From positions 1 through 42,717 of the IMG/VR virus record IMGVR_UViG_3300009788_000167: DNA of 42,717 nt, one strand, 5' to 3'. A model generated the notes under the pieces. The model ran no database searches and was not told the origin of the DNA. It was given only the letters and a program-made list of their open reading frames with translations. A program made the position numbers and the translations under genes. Below are positions 1 to 7,052 of this stretch, one piece after another (positions within the stretch are counted from its first letter, which is position 1; each line of letters opens with the position of its first letter). The stretch comes from a virus.

Positions 1-123
1 CGCTTTGTTTCATAGGGAAGCATGAGAGGGTGACATGGCGCGTCCCGGCTAGTCACGCCGAGACACCGGACCTGCACCTCCAGCAGCCGGAGATACTGGA
101 GCATCCATTGATCCATGCCGGAC
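1..123. repeat. Terminal direct repeat, left copy (circle junction)
   Basis: Bases 1-123 are identical to bases 42595-42717. A reading frame (DUF1643) passes through the repeat and closes correctly when the two copies are merged. The simplest reading is a circular or circularly permuted genome of 42,594 bp assembled with a redundant overlap. A true short direct terminal repeat of the virion DNA is the alternative, and sequence alone cannot separate the two. Confidence 0.95.
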
Positions 124-506
124 TCCTGCCCCTTGTTACCCCAAGCGATCACCACGCAGGGCGACCAGCCCATGTCCGTTGTGACTCCGTGGGCAACCCA
201 CTTGTCATTCTCTGGACCGATTGGGTACCCAGCCTCTTTCAAATCCCGCGGATCCGTCGCCCGATAGGCGAAGAGATTGACGACGCGGAACCAGGAGTAG
301 AACCATTTCTTAGCGAACCCTCGACACTTGCGGATCGTCGGATCATCCTTGGAGGCATCCGCGGTGCTAGGGTTGAGCATTACGAAGCACACCCCAGGGC
401 CGGACCATGGGAACCCTGGGAAACGCTCTTCCAGGTAGTACCGGAATTTCCCGCATGGAGAAATGATGGCGTCTCGGCTACCCGTGTCTTCTCGGAGTTG
501 GTTCAT
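1..506 (-). CDS. DUF1643 protein, 5' part (gene runs off the left edge and continues at 42594-42582)
   Basis: Reading leftward from ATG 506, 168 codons are open to the window edge. Four more codons and a TAG lie at 42594-42582 on the circle, giving 172 aa. The translation carries the DUF1643 signature: FVMLNPSTADASKDDPT, then a C-x3-FA-x8 stretch into FRVVNLFAYRATDP, then IGPENDKW, AWGNKG and a final HPLMLPY. The family is small, cytoplasmic and has no assigned biochemical role that I can state. The ATG overlaps the stop of the upstream gene (ATGA at 503-506), and the GAGGAG in its last codons serves as ribosome-binding site for the primase. The gene is easily lost because the window cuts it. 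Family call is confident; function is unknown. Confidence 0.9.
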   Translation of the reverse strand, partial: MNQLREDTGSRDAIISPCGKFRYYLEERFPGFPWSGPGVCFVMLNPSTADASKDDPTIRKCRGFAKKWFYSWFRVVNLFAYRATDPRDLKEAGYPIGPENDKWVAHGVTTDMGWSPCVVIAWGNKGQESGMDQWMLQYLRLLEVQVRCLGVTSRDAPCHPLMLPYETK

Positions 507-934
507 TCGAGGTAGTCCTCCAGTTGATCCTGGCCAAAAGCGTGAGGGGCTCGAGCGAGGCGAATCACACCCTCCAGATCCTGTGGGGGGACTTGACTGA
601 TTCGCTCAGCATCATAGGTTTTCAGAATGGCCTTAGCGGAGTCTTTTCCATGTTTCTGTACGTGTTCTCGCAAAGCGCGACGGGCCATCTCTAAGAGTTC
701 GGCCTCATCGAAGTGAGGTTCCATGGAGCGGAGGGCCTCTAGCACTGCTCGCTTGTGTTCACCGGACAGTGCTGCAATCGCAGGGTGGTGGCGGAGGATA
801 ATCAAAACGACAGCCCAGCCGCGGCGAGACCAATACTCGGCAAGCTCTCGATGAAAAGCACCAGGCCTCTCCTTTTTTCCGAGGCTCTCCCACCAACTGG
901 AGTGGTCTACGGCGCCGCGTTCCTGATCCGTCAC
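503..934 (-). CDS. Hypothetical protein with W-x2-L N-terminal and KHG C-terminal segments (143 aa)
   Basis: GTG start overlaps the upstream stop (GTGA, 931-934) and the stop overlaps the DUF1643 ATG, so it sits inside a translationally coupled leftward operon. It looks like two short helical modules. The first 45 residues (W..L....P....R..A..W.R.G) resemble the neighbouring 78-aa protein. Residues about 87-125 (ALREHVQKHGKDSA, then DAERISQVPP) match the C-terminal domain of the rightward 133-aa protein at 1673-2074. This KHG-type helical segment recurs in phage proteins of the replication region; its function is unknown to me. No transmembrane segment or catalytic motif is visible. Confidence 0.8.
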   Translation of the reverse strand: MTDQERGAVDHSSWWESLGKKERPGAFHRELAEYWSRRGWAVVLIILRHHPAIAALSGEHKRAVLEALRSMEPHFDEAELLEMARRALREHVQKHGKDSAKAILKTYDAERISQVPPQDLEGVIRLARAPHAFGQDQLEDYLE

Positions 935-1167
935 GGAGTCTCCTCTCGTTCGATCTCTCCCAGTAGTTGCATCATGGAGCGGAAGTGACGACCAATTAGA
1001 CCCTGGGTTCGGTGGTCCTGGCGTATCCGCTCAAGAAGAGTTGCAACCGCAACGTCATAGCCCCAGCGGGCCCAGTGGCGCGCGAAATCCTCTCGGACTT
1101 CTGGCATTGGTTTGTCTCGGCGGCTGAGTTTCCTCCAGGCCTCTTCAAAAGCGGGAGAGCCTTTCAC
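931..1167 (-). CDS. Small hypothetical protein (78 aa), paralogue of the next gene's N-terminus
   Basis: GTG start in a GTGA overlap with the preceding gene, and a GTGA overlap into the next one. The protein is helical and charged. Its pattern AW..L.RRDKP..E.R..FARHWARWGYDVAV lines up with the N-terminal part of the 143-aa downstream protein (SWW..LGKKERP, EYWSRRGWAVV), which suggests an old tandem duplication with later fusion of a second domain to one copy. No known fold is recognised. The operon context points to an early, host-interaction or regulatory role, but that is inference only. Confidence 0.75.
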   Translation of the reverse strand: MKGSPAFEEAWRKLSRRDKPMPEVREDFARHWARWGYDVAVATLLERIRQDHRTQGLIGRHFRSMMQLLGEIEREETP

Positions 1168-1370
1168 AGTACCGCCTCATCTTTGCCCAGCGCCTCAAAG
1201 CGCTCCCGGAGCACGCACCAAGTACAACGGTTTCTCGGGATTGGTTTCGCCGTCGGTTGATGCGGATTGTGGTCTGAGCAGTCCGTCCCGTGGATGCTGC
1301 TTTCCAAAACTGCAACTACGTCCACGATGGCAGCTTGGTACCCGTCTTTGTAGCCCTCATCGCGACTCAC
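1164..1370 (-). CDS. Small hypothetical protein with Cys/His cluster (68 aa)
   Basis: GTG start at 1370 overlaps the stop of the ribbon-helix-helix gene (GTGA). The protein begins with a helical segment (residues 1-26). It then shows a Cys/His-rich stretch, TDCSDHNPH and later RCTWC, that could bind zinc, followed by a helix. Three cysteines and several histidines in 68 residues are compatible with one metal site. No family was recognised. Coupling by overlapping start and stop codons on both sides is the main evidence that it is real. Confidence 0.72.
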   Translation of the reverse strand: MSRDEGYKDGYQAAIVDVVAVLESSIHGTDCSDHNPHQPTAKPIPRNRCTWCVLRERFEALGKDEAVL

Positions 1371-1555
1371 GCAAAACCACTGTTTTCAATGGCCGCTAGA
1401 TCTTCCGCCTCCCGGTCGATTTTCTCCTGGACCGCGTCTCGGATGACCTTCCCGCGCGACACGTCTCGGTCTTTCGCTTGCTCTAGAATCCACTTCTTCA
1501 TGCCGGCGCTGACATTCAGTGGAATGTATGCCGTCTTGTTGGTCTTCTTGCCCAT
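1367..1555 (-). CDS. Ribbon-helix-helix (CopG/Arc-like) regulator, 62 aa
   Basis: A 62-residue protein with a short beta segment (TAYIPLNVS) followed by two helices (AGMKKWILEQAKDR and SRGKVIRDAVQEKIDREAEDL), which is the RHH fold of dimeric DNA-binding regulators. ATG 1555 is preceded by AAGGAGG at 1565-1559. It is the first gene of the leftward early operon and faces the divergent promoter region, where a perfect TGTTGAC-A-GTCAACA palindrome overlaps the -35 box of the rightward promoter. RHH proteins usually bind such short dyads as dimers or tetramers, so it is the natural candidate for controlling both early operons. The assignment of operator to protein is inference. Confidence 0.8.
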   Translation of the reverse strand: MGKKTNKTAYIPLNVSAGMKKWILEQAKDRDVSRGKVIRDAVQEKIDREAEDLAAIENSGFA

Positions 1556-1593
1556 GGGCCTCCTTTCTCCGCTCGGAGGTTACAACAAATAAG

Positions 1594-1632
1594 TGTTGAC
1601 AGTCAACAGAATATGTTAGATTATGTTGACAG
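1594..1632. promoter_or_regulatory. Candidate operator: 15-bp palindrome plus a repeated half-site
   Basis: TGTTGACAGTCAACA at 1594-1608 is a perfect dyad around a central A. The half-site TGTTGACAG recurs at 1624-1632, exactly 30 bp from the first, about three helical turns. The first copy covers the -35 box of the rightward promoter and the second covers the probable start of transcription. This is the expected geometry for a repressor site, with the divergent RHH protein as likely ligand. Confidence 0.65.
1596..1624 (+). promoter_or_regulatory. Rightward early promoter (sigma70-like)
   Basis: TTGACA at 1596-1601 is followed after 17 bp by GATTAT at 1619-1624, placing transcription start near 1631. 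It lies 49 bp before the first rightward gene, whose ribosome-binding site is AGGAG at 1664-1668. The -35 box is perfect and the -10 box matches four of six positions. It would drive the whole replication and modification operon 1673-13124. A leftward promoter must also lie in this region, but no convincing pair of boxes was seen. Confidence 0.65.
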
Positions 1633-1672
1633 CCGCGGCAAGTCGACCGCGACGACATGAGACAGGAGAACC

Positions 1673-2074
1673 ATGAGTGGTACGGGCGGGGTCCTCGAGG
1701 CCCACACCGCGGCGCTGATTCTTCACGCCGGAGCACTCGAAGCGAACACGAAAGCGTTGGGTGGCAGCGCGGGGAAACCCATGACTGCCGCTGAGAAGAA
1801 GAAAAAGGCAGCCGCTGACAAGAAGAAGGCTGCAGCGGACAAGAAGGCGAGCGGCGCCACGGGTGCCAGTGAGGACGACTGCAAAACGGCGCTGCGTGAG
1901 CACGCCAAGAAGCACGGTCGACAGAGCGCGGAAAACCTCGTCGCCCTCTTCGAAGTCGACCGAGCGAGCAACGTCCCCGAGGACAAGCGTTCCGAATTCA
2001 TCGAGCGAGCCGCTGGCGGCAAGGTCGAAGAGAAGTCGGACGACGATGAGGGAGACGGGAGCCTCTTCGAATGA
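1673..2074 (+). CDS. KHG-domain protein with Lys/Ala linker and acidic tail (133 aa)
   Basis: First gene of the rightward early operon; ATG 1673 follows AGGAG by four bases. Residues 1-35 form an Ala-rich helix. Residues 38-62 are a low-complexity Lys/Ala linker (AEKKKKAAADKKK repeated). Residues about 65-110 carry the helical segment ALREHAKKHGRQSAE...DRASNVPE shared with the leftward 143-aa protein. The end is acidic and finishes in an aromatic tip (SDDDEGDGSLFE), a layout reminiscent of protein-docking tails of single-strand DNA-binding proteins. The role is unknown; position ahead of DUF2800 and DUF2815 suggests recombination or replication support. Confidence 0.75.
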   Translation: MSGTGGVLEAHTAALILHAGALEANTKALGGSAGKPMTAAEKKKKAAADKKKAAADKKASGATGASEDDCKTALREHAKKHGRQSAENLVALFEVDRASNVPEDKRSEFIERAAGGKVEEKSDDDEGDGSLFE

Positions 2075-3330
2075 TCCCCGCGCTTCGCCGATTTCGACCC
2101 TCCAAGGGCAACCGGTGGAGCCAGTGCGCGGGCAGCGTCGCCGCAGAGGCGGCGCTGCCCGACGAGCCATCCTCCCACTATGCAGCGGAGGGGAGCGCCG
2201 CTCATGCGCTGGGAGCCGAGTGCCTACGGGAGGACAGAGACGCCCTCAATTTCCTGGGCGAGGTTTTCGACGCGGAAGGGATTGTCCACCCGGGAGACTG
2301 CTGCGGTGCCCCTGACCAGTTCCAAGTAACCCAGGAAATGGCCGACGCGGTACAGGTCTACCTGGATGACGTGCGCCAGTTCCTCGCCACTGTCAGAGGT
2401 CAAGACTACGATCTTCGAATCGAAGAGACAATCCTCTCCCCGATTCATCCGGAAGCCAGCGGAACCTCTGACGCTGCCGCCCTTCAGAAGTGGGGCTTTG
2501 GCGTCATCTGGGATTACAAGCATGGCGTGGGCCAAGTTGTCGAGATCATCGCCAATATTCAACAGGTCTGCTACGCCATCGCCTGGGCTGAGGAGTACGA
2601 GCTCACCAAGGTTTCCATGCGCATCGTCCAGCCCCGCGCCCGCCATAGGGACGGCAAGATCCGAGAGTGGACGCTCACAGCGAAACAGCTCCGGACATGG
2701 AAGGCGAAGCTGGAGAAGAAGATAGAAGCTGCACTCTCACCAAACGCTCCACTGAAGGGCGGGTCCTGGTGCAAGTGGTGCAAGGCGATTGACACGTGCC
2801 CCGCCTTCCGCAAGTGGACAGCGGAGCGAGCCCAGATAGACTTCTCCAGCGAGATCATCGAGGACATCCTTCCTCCAGTTCCCATGGATGTGATGGACCT
2901 CTACCGCATTCTGATCGTAGCGCCGGCTCTCGAGGATTTCATCGCCAGGGCTCGAGGTCGAGCGCTCGGCGCTATGATGAAAGGCCAGCGCATCCCGGAG
3001 TGGAAACTTGTCCGGGGCACGACCAAGCGGAAATGGATCCTTGGAGAAGTTCGAAACGAGGACGAGCTTGCTGAGATGCTCGGGAGATTCCCTGGTATCG
3101 TGACCCCGTGGAATTCCAAAGTCATCTCACCGAAGCAAATTGAGGACGGAATTAAGTCGGTCCTCCCAGTTGGAGAGGTGAGGGATACAGCTCTCTCCGC
3201 TCTCGCTGCTCTGTGGCAAAAGCCGGAGGGCGCCATTGTGCTCGCCCGGAACACGGATCCCCGGGCGGCCCTGGAGGTCACATCGGCGGAAGATGACTTT
3301 CTCGACGAGACCCTGGAGGACCTCTTATGA
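2071..3330 (+). CDS. DUF2800 family nuclease (PD-(D/E)XK, Cas4-like)
   Basis: A 419-aa protein starting in an ATGA overlap with the previous gene. The opening SKGNRWSQCAGSVAAE and SSHYAAEGSAAH are typical of DUF2800. The nuclease core is visible as IWDYKHGVG (D and K of the D-x(n)-E-x-K active site) near residue 150, followed by Q-x3-Y-x3-W, and a C-terminal cysteine set GGSWCKWCKAIDTCP near residues 231-245 that in Cas4 and AddB relatives holds an iron-sulfur cluster. The family is a phage exonuclease-like recombination enzyme acting with an ssDNA-binding protein, here DUF2815. Its last codons (GAGGACCTCTT) also form the ribosome-binding site for the next ATG. Family call is strong; nuclease activity is inferred. 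Confidence 0.88.
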   Translation: MIPALRRFRPSKGNRWSQCAGSVAAEAALPDEPSSHYAAEGSAAHALGAECLREDRDALNFLGEVFDAEGIVHPGDCCGAPDQFQVTQEMADAVQVYLDDVRQFLATVRGQDYDLRIEETILSPIHPEASGTSDAAALQKWGFGVIWDYKHGVGQVVEIIANIQQVCYAIAWAEEYELTKVSMRIVQPRARHRDGKIREWTLTAKQLRTWKAKLEKKIEAALSPNAPLKGGSWCKWCKAIDTCPAFRKWTAERAQIDFSSEIIEDILPPVPMDVMDLYRILIVAPALEDFIARARGRALGAMMKGQRIPEWKLVRGTTKRKWILGEVRNEDELAEMLGRFPGIVTPWNSKVISPKQIEDGIKSVLPVGEVRDTALSALAALWQKPEGAIVLARNTDPRAALEVTSAEDDFLDETLEDLL

Positions 3331-3770
3331 CCACTGCAGAGCAAATAATCGGCCTGGTACTCGGATTCTCCGTAGTTTTGGGGCTCGTGTCTACCGTCTT
3401 CTTCCGTGGCATTGATAGCCTGGGAGATCGTATCCGAGGCCTCCAGGAGGGTCCCATGACGCTGGTCGACAAATGTCCAGAGGAGACCCGAGCCTGGATG
3501 CGTCGGTGGGCCAAGCGACTGCGGCGCCACGCCCATGCTTCCTTCGATCGCCTCTGGTCTGGGCCAGATAGAAGCATGAGCCGAGGCCAGTCTTATCACT
3601 GGCTCGCCGGACAGATGGGTATCCCAGAACCACAGGCCCACTTTTCGCAAATGTGGTGCCCGTGGCGTCTTCTCCAGGCAATCAAAATCTGCGATGACAA
3701 GCTTCACAAGAAAGCAATAGAATCCGACTACGAGGAGGAACTCGACACCTACGTGGAGGACCTCCTCTAG
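3327..3770 (+). CDS. Membrane-anchored DUF3268-like protein (147 aa)
   Basis: ATG 3327 overlaps the upstream stop. Residues 7-27 are a clear hydrophobic segment (IIGLVLGFSVVLGLVSTVFF), predicted to span the membrane. The C-terminal part reads AHASFDRLW, MSRGQSYHWLAGQMGIP and AHFSQM, then a Q/R helix, which matches the second half of DUF3268 zinc-finger-containing proteins; the usual N-terminal zinc finger is absent. An internal ATG at 3456 (M44) has its own AGGAGGG ribosome-binding site, so a soluble 104-aa form may also be made. Function unknown. It ends in VEDLL like several neighbours, here without a downstream start codon. Confidence 0.75.
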   Translation: MTTAEQIIGLVLGFSVVLGLVSTVFFRGIDSLGDRIRGLQEGPMTLVDKCPEETRAWMRRWAKRLRRHAHASFDRLWSGPDRSMSRGQSYHWLAGQMGIPEPQAHFSQMWCPWRLLQAIKICDDKLHKKAIESDYEEELDTYVEDLL

Positions 3771-3810
3771 ACTGAGCGCCTGCCGCGCGAACCAGAGAGA
3801 AAGGGACCAG

Positions 3811-4392
3811 ATGTCACAGGCAGGACGAAGCGAGAAACTGAAAACACCGGAGGCGAGGGCGAGTTTCGCCTATGTCTTCGAACCTCGGCAGCCCAAGGAC
3901 AAGACCAAGAAGCCGAAGCGCTGCCTCACTTTTCTGTTCGATGAGGATGCAGACCTTGGCCCCATGAAGCGAGCCGCAGAGAAGGCGGTGCGCCAGCGCT
4001 GGGGCGACAACATCCCGAAGAATCTCCGTAGCCCATTTCGCAAGGGCGAAGAGAAGAAACACCTGGAAGGTTACGAAGAGGGGATGACCTTCGTCTACTC
4101 ATCCACCTACGATCAAATCCAGGTAGTGGACCGCCGTGGGCATGCTCTCAAACCAGAAGAATTCTGGGCCGGTTGCTACTGCAAGGCCATGGTGAACGCG
4201 TACACTTATGATGGCGAAGAGGGACCACCCGGCGTGACCTTCGGACTCATCTCCGTCATCAAAATGCGCGAAGGCGAGCGCTTCGACGGCCGTGAGTCTT
4301 CGGACGTGAACGAGGATTTCGCGGACGAACTCGACGAAGACGCATGGACCGGCGACGACGCCCCCAGCACCGCCGAGGGGATTTTCGGCTAG
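3811..4392 (+). CDS. DUF2815 single-stranded DNA-binding protein
   Basis: A 193-aa protein with the DUF2815 pattern: an N-terminal SFAYVFEPRQP strand, then KRCLTFLFDEDADL, a helix AAEKAVRQRWG, KNLRSPFRKGEEK, and a later GCYCKAMVNAYTYD with GVTFGLISVIKMREGERF. DUF2815 proteins are OB-fold ssDNA-binding proteins of phages, comparable in role to T7 gp2.5. The last 40 residues are strongly acidic (NEDFADELDEDAWTGDD), as expected for a protein-docking tail. It lies between the DUF2800 nuclease and the DNA polymerase, a common phage replication arrangement. Start at ATG 3811 after AAAGGGA. Confidence in family is high. Confidence 0.88.
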   Translation: MSQAGRSEKLKTPEARASFAYVFEPRQPKDKTKKPKRCLTFLFDEDADLGPMKRAAEKAVRQRWGDNIPKNLRSPFRKGEEKKHLEGYEEGMTFVYSSTYDQIQVVDRRGHALKPEEFWAGCYCKAMVNAYTYDGEEGPPGVTFGLISVIKMREGERFDGRESSDVNEDFADELDEDAWTGDDAPSTAEGIFG

Positions 4393-4398
4393 GATCTC

Positions 4399-4475
4399 TC
4401 GACCAGCGGCGGCGAACCAGCCTATTAGCGGGTAAACCCCACCTGGACTTACCGAAAGGTGCCGCCGCTGGTCGA
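4399..4475 (+). promoter_or_regulatory. Large structured hairpin upstream of the DNA polymerase
   Basis: A perfect 15-bp inverted repeat (4399-4413 with 4461-4475) encloses 47 bases. Inside, CCAG/CUGG (4417-4420 with 4443-4446) closes a small GGG-UAAA-CCC hairpin, and ACC-GAAA-GGU (4451-4460) forms a hairpin with a GNRA tetraloop. The sum is a plausible three-arm junction. No T-run follows, so it is a poor intrinsic terminator. It ends 20 bases before the polymerase ATG. It may regulate polymerase translation, bind the ssDNA-binding protein, or act as a DNA hairpin in replication. Confidence 0.7.
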
Positions 4476-4495
4476 CTTCTGACCGTGGAGAATTC

Positions 4496-6703
4496 ATGAT
4501 CTACCTAGACGGCGAATGCCGCAGCCGGGCGAATATCAAGCGCCTCGGCGCGCCCGCCTACTGCATGGACCCTTCCACAGAAATACTGTGCATGGTCCTC
4601 GCCGTCGATGACGGACCGCTGGAATTCTTCGACTTCACTGGAGAGACGCACCTTGAGCAACCCTCAGACCTTGAGAGAGCCTGGCGAAATATTGGTATTT
4701 CCCACGTCCTCCGATTCCATGATCGGATGCTGGAGCTTCTTGAAGAGGGCCACGATATTGAGGCCCACAATGCCCTCATGGAGTACTCACTCCTCCGATG
4801 GGTGCTTCCTCGGCACGGCATCACGGTAGAGGTTCCAGTGGAGCGCTTCCGTTGCTCCGCAGCAAAGGCCGCCGCCCACGGCCTCCCCCGAGCGCTGGAA
4901 AACATGGCCAAGGTCCTCATGCTGGAGGAGCAGAAGGACAAGGAGGGGAACAAGCTCATGAAAAAGCTGTGTTCCCCCTACCCTAGGAAAGCGAGCCCGT
5001 TCCATCCGTACACCGTCGAAGAAATCCGACGCCTCATGTTGTACTGCGGCCAGGATGTGCGAACAGAACGGGCGGGCTCGAAGGAGTTGCGAGATCTCTC
5101 AGAAGAGGAGCTCGCCGTCTTTCACGCTGATATGTACATCAATCTCCGTGGCATTCCGGTGGACACCAAGCTCGCCACGGGCGCCGTTCACGTGGCCGAG
5201 CGCTACGCCGAAGAGGTGCACGCCCAGGTCTACGAGATAACAGACCACCGCGTGAAGCGGGCGACGATGCGACAGAAACTCCTCTCCTGGTTCAAGGACA
5301 ACGGCGCCGAGTTCGAAAACACTCAACGTCAAACTGTAGACGAAGCTCTCGAGCGGGAGACCGACCCTCGGGGAGTACCTCTTCGGGCCCGAGTAGTCCA
5401 CGTGCTCCAGGCCATGAAGCGAGTTGGCCGGACCTCCGCCTCCAAGTTCAAGCGAGTCCTAGAGGTGGCACGAAGCGAGGTAGGTGAATTTGACGCTGGC
5501 ATAGATTGGGGAAGACCAAATGCCATAGTTTGGCGGCAACCGGGGGAATCTCTGCCACACCAGACTCGGGGTCGATTGAAAAGCCTGTACCCCCGGGTCT
5601 ACTCGTGCTTTATGTATCACGGTGCCCACACTGGCCGCTGGAGCGGGAAAATTCTACAGCCCCAGAACTTGGCCCGCTGTGATATCAAACCCTGGGAATG
5701 GGATCTTGCCATTGGGCTATTGCGAGCGGATGACGTGGAGAGCTTCTTCCGAGTCTTCGAGGATCCCATGGCCACGCTCCGGGCAGTGGTACGGGCGGTC
5801 ATTCAAGCGGACCCGGGTTTCGAACTGGTAGGCGGAGACTTCTCCCAGGTGGAAGCTCGGGTCCTCTTCTGGCTCGCTGAATGTGAGCGGGGCTTGGAGC
5901 TCTTCCGCGACGCGTCCACGGATCCCTACTGCTACATGGCTTCCCGGATCTTCAATCGAGCAGTGACGAAAGCGGATAAGCCCCGCCGGTGGGTGGGAAA
6001 GCAGACGGTTCTTGGCTGCGGGTTCCAGATGGGGGCGGAGCGTTTTCAGGAGCAGTGCGCGAGCTATGAGGACGTGGGAATTGAAGTAACCGAAGACCTC
6101 TCAGAAGACTGTGTCGCCGAATACAGGGAGACATTTTCCGAGGTTCCAAAGCTGTGGAAAGAAGTCGAGGCCGCAGCGATTGAAGCCGTGCACCGTCGGG
6201 GCGAGGGCTCCGCTGTGGCCTGTGCCGGCGGCCGGGTTCTCTGGGGCATGGACGGGCGGTTCCTGCGGGCTCGCCTCCCCTCCGGCCGAACCATTGCTTA
6301 CCCGTATCCAGAGGTGAAGCTCTATCACCACGTGAAAATCAAGAAGGATGGAACGCGCATCGAGTGGACCAAGGACACTCTGTTTTACCGGGTGGTGAAG
6401 CACGGCACCAAGTTTATCCGAGAGCCTACGTTCGGCGGAAAACTCGTGGAGAATCTAGCCCAGGCTATTGCCAGAGACCTGCAGGCGCGAGCGATGGTAC
6501 GAGCAGAGCGAGAGAATCTCCCAATCATTGCCCACTCTCACGATGAGCTCATGGCGCACGTGAAGAAGGGACACAGATGGGTCACTGGTCCTAATTCCAC
6601 CGCGGAAGAGAAATTTCGAGAGATCTTCCTGGACCTCCCAGAGTGGGCGGAAGGGTTGCCCATCGACTGCGAAACGTGGACAGCGGAGAGGTATGAAAAA
6701 TGA
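4496..6703 (+). CDS. Family A DNA polymerase with 3'-5' exonuclease domain
   Basis: A 735-aa phage replicative polymerase. The N-terminal exonuclease motifs are visible: Exo I YLDGE (D5, E7), Exo II HNALMEYSLL (N92; the usual Asp is Glu96) and Exo III YCGQD (Y183, D187). Polymerase motif A is GGDFSQVEARV (D448), motif B lies in RRWVGKQTVLGCGFQMG (about 497-513) and motif C is SHDEL (H682, D683, E684). All catalytic acids of the polymerase site are present. The Exo I and Exo II motifs deviate slightly from the common D-x-E-T and Asp forms, so proofreading should not be taken for granted. It follows the hairpin at 4399-4475 and is coupled by ATGA to a 47-aa ORF. Confidence 0.95.
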   Translation: MIYLDGECRSRANIKRLGAPAYCMDPSTEILCMVLAVDDGPLEFFDFTGETHLEQPSDLERAWRNIGISHVLRFHDRMLELLEEGHDIEAHNALMEYSLLRWVLPRHGITVEVPVERFRCSAAKAAAHGLPRALENMAKVLMLEEQKDKEGNKLMKKLCSPYPRKASPFHPYTVEEIRRLMLYCGQDVRTERAGSKELRDLSEEELAVFHADMYINLRGIPVDTKLATGAVHVAERYAEEVHAQVYEITDHRVKRATMRQKLLSWFKDNGAEFENTQRQTVDEALERETDPRGVPLRARVVHVLQAMKRVGRTSASKFKRVLEVARSEVGEFDAGIDWGRPNAIVWRQPGESLPHQTRGRLKSLYPRVYSCFMYHGAHTGRWSGKILQPQNLARCDIKPWEWDLAIGLLRADDVESFFRVFEDPMATLRAVVRAVIQADPGFELVGGDFSQVEARVLFWLAECERGLELFRDASTDPYCYMASRIFNRAVTKADKPRRWVGKQTVLGCGFQMGAERFQEQCASYEDVGIEVTEDLSEDCVAEYRETFSEVPKLWKEVEAAAIEAVHRRGEGSAVACAGGRVLWGMDGRFLRARLPSGRTIAYPYPEVKLYHHVKIKKDGTRIEWTKDTLFYRVVKHGTKFIREPTFGGKLVENLAQAIARDLQARAMVRAERENLPIIAHSHDELMAHVKKGHRWVTGPNSTAEEKFREIFLDLPEWAEGLPIDCETWTAERYEK

Positions 6704-6843
6704 GTATCGCCGTGATTTCTGATTCTCTCTACTACACCGAACTCCAGAGAACAGAGACCAGCAAGACGAAGATTTACATGGGGCACTATGGGCTCCGGAT
6801 CATATCTTCAATCAACCACTCTGAACGTGAGGAAAAGAAATGA
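6700..6843 (+). CDS. Small hypothetical protein (47 aa)
   Basis: An ORF from ATG 6700 to TGA 6843 that exactly fills the space between the polymerase and the next gene, overlapping both by ATGA. It reads MSIAVISDSLYYTEL..., contains KIYMGHYGLRIISS and ends in a charged NHSEREEKK. No family was recognised and no membrane segment is seen. The double overlap and the lack of any other content in these 140 bases are the reasons for calling it a gene. Confidence 0.68.
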   Translation: MSIAVISDSLYYTELQRTETSKTKIYMGHYGLRIISSINHSEREEKK

Positions 6844-7052
6844 AACGAGCCGAGAAGAAAATCACACAGTTGCCTGTGAAACGCCGGAGCCAGGATCCCA
6901 GAATGAGGCGCCTTTACCGTGCCGTAGCAGTGTTTTCTGAGATGTACGATTTTGAAGAGAAACTCCAAGCCATCTACTACTTGGTGCACCGATTTCTTGG
7001 GCGTGACTGGTGGTCAGACATGCCGCGGCCAGAAAGGATCAACAAGAAATGA
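6840..7052 (+). CDS. Small basic hypothetical protein (70 aa)
   Basis: ATG 6840 overlaps the stop of the 47-aa gene and the stop overlaps the ATG of the lipoprotein gene. The N-terminal 24 residues are very basic (KRAEKKITQLPVKRRSQDP). The rest is a helical stretch MRRLYRAVAVFSEMYDFEEKL followed by YYLVHRFLGRDWW. It could bind nucleic acid, but no motif proves this and no family was recognised. Confidence 0.68.
   Translation: MKRAEKKITQLPVKRRSQDPRMRRLYRAVAVFSEMYDFEEKLQAIYYLVHRFLGRDWWSDMPRPERINKK

Noticed and set aside
30-515. 161-codon plus-strand ORF at the left edge
   Set aside because: It is the complement of the DUF1643 gene, which has family motifs and coupling to neighbours.
4399-4475. 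Hammerhead-type ribozyme
   Set aside because: The three-arm fold is similar in outline, but the CUGAUGA core of hammerheads is absent; no named ribozyme pattern was recognised.
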